A stretch of 64,000 nt of DNA from contig NVXV01000001.1 of the NCBI GenBank assembly GCA_002734085.1, positions 439,860 through 503,859 on the forward strand. Reading direction: 5' to 3'. This stretch comes from Fluviicola sp. (GTDB lineage Bacteria; Bacteroidota; Bacteroidia; Flavobacteriales_D; Crocinitomicaceae). The position numbers and the translations under genes were made by a program. Below, in pieces: positions 63,418 to 64,000 of this stretch. How positions within the stretch are numbered: the stretch's first letter is position 1; each line of letters starts with the position of its first letter. The notes below the pieces were generated by a model. It made no database searches. It was given only the letters and a program-made list of their open reading frames with translations, and was not told the DNA's origin.

Positions 63418-64000
63418 ATGGGTGCATTTTCGAAACGGCATATAGGTCCTTCTTCAAGTGAAAAGAAGGAAATGTTAAAGGCAATAGGTGTTGATTCTGT
63501 TGATCAGTTAATTAACAAGACGATTCCCGAAGGGATTAGGCTTCAGAAACCTCTAAATATTAGCGCTGCATTGACAGAAAAGCAATACTTAGATCATATA
63601 GCTGAAGTAGCCTCAAAAAACAAAGTATTTAAATCATACATTGGCTTAGGCTATAGTGAAACTAATGTTCCACCCGTAATTCAGAGAAATGTGCTCGAAA
63701 ACCCGGGGTGGTACACAGCTTACACACCATATCAAGCGGAAATTGCTCAAGGTAGACTTGAAGCGCTTTTAAATTTCCAAACCATGACATTGGATTTGAC
63801 TGGGATGGAAATCGCAAATGCATCCTTATTAGACGAGGCAACCGCAGCGTCTGAAGCGATGATTATGTTTTACAATGCTCGAAGTCGAGGTGATGTTAAA
63901 GCAGGAAAAAATAAATTCTTCGTTTCTGAATTTTGTTACCCACAAACGATCGATGTAGTAATTGGAAGAGCGAAAAACCTTGGAATTGAACTTGTGTTTG
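63418..64000 (+). CDS. gcvP: Glycine dehydrogenase (decarboxylating), P-protein, 5' part
   Basis: The first 194 residues of GcvP, the PLP-dependent P-protein of the glycine cleavage system, running off the right edge. The start ATG is at 63418-63420 ([20 protein letters not shown]). Family features: '[20 protein letters not shown]', '[20 protein letters not shown]', '[20 protein letters not shown]' and '[20 protein letters not shown]', all in the N-terminal half of the long homodimeric form. The PLP lysine lies beyond the window. Confidence 0.97.
   Translation, partial: MGAFSKRHIGPSSSEKKEMLKAIGVDSVDQLINKTIPEGIRLQKPLNISAALTEKQYLDHIAEVASKNKVFKSYIGLGYSETNVPPVIQRNVLENPGWYTAYTPYQAEIAQGRLEALLNFQTMTLDLTGMEIANASLLDEATAASEAMIMFYNARSRGDVKAGKNKFFVSEFCYPQTIDVVIGRAKNLGIELVF

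Overview
The window is AT-rich chromosomal DNA from a member of the Bacteroidota, most likely order Flavobacteriales and possibly close to Crocinitomicaceae/Fluviicola (family-level placement is inference). Supporting signs are the long (637 aa) IspG, two proteins with type IX secretion (T9SS) C-terminal sorting domains, a DUF4175 giant, a bacterial geranylgeranylglyceryl-phosphate synthase family enzyme, SusC-style carboxypeptidase-like domain plus TonB receptor, HU-CCDC81/SPOR protein, several TPR-SpoIIE phosphatases, and repeated TAnnTTTG promoter -7 boxes with few purine-rich ribosome binding sites.

Layout. 1-1.95 kb: the end of a DUF2200 gene, an SRPBCC/AHSA1 protein, an unknown membrane protein and the C-terminal stump of a tyrosine recombinase lying just beyond the 3' end of tRNA-Cys: a small, partly decayed accessory patch. 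2.0-3.9 kb: folB and gltX, leftward. 3.9-4.4 kb: a 513-base gap with palindromic elements. 4.4-11.4 kb, rightward: DUF4175 protein, RsbW-like ATPase, ybeY, mnmG and a methyltransferase. Three ParB-binding (parS) palindromes sit in and around ybeY-mnmG, so this part is probably near the replication origin. 11.7-16.3 kb: ispG, a lipoprotein, a glycosyltransferase and a small membrane protein.

16.4-21.0 kb is the fatty-acid operon DUF177-rpmF-plsX-fabH-accB-accC (leftward). Divergent from it (21.2-24.2 kb) is a coupled trio: phosphopantetheinyl transferase, GGGP-synthase family enzyme and an unknown one-helix membrane protein. 24.3-27.0 kb: small secreted protein, SulP anion transporter and overlapping beta-carbonic anhydrase, a likely bicarbonate module. 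27.1-34.9 kb: T9SS cargo, GH113-like lipoprotein, polytopic membrane protein and ileS.

35.1-44.4 kb is the most unusual part: three paralogous TPR-transmembrane-SpoIIE phosphatases, with an arsenic operon (arsR, DUF6428, acr3) between the second and third, and three copies of a structured intergenic repeat attached to the 3' ends of two of the phosphatase genes. 44.6-55.6 kb: aspS, thioesterase, alkaline phosphatase, bacilliredoxin, TPR/PD40 protein, a 1341-residue T9SS-secreted purple-acid-phosphatase-like protein, and dprA. 55.6-64 kb: TonB-dependent receptor, kdsB, HU/SPOR membrane protein, C1 peptidase, endonuclease/exonuclease/phosphatase protein, UbiA-like protein, and the start of gcvP.

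No CRISPR array, rRNA, intact mobile element or riboswitch was seen. Most genes are ordinary housekeeping genes. The best candidates for new biology are the phosphatase-linked intergenic repeat, the DUF6428 protein with its cysteine tail beside ArsR/Acr3, and the unknown 551-residue protein coupled to the GGGP synthase.
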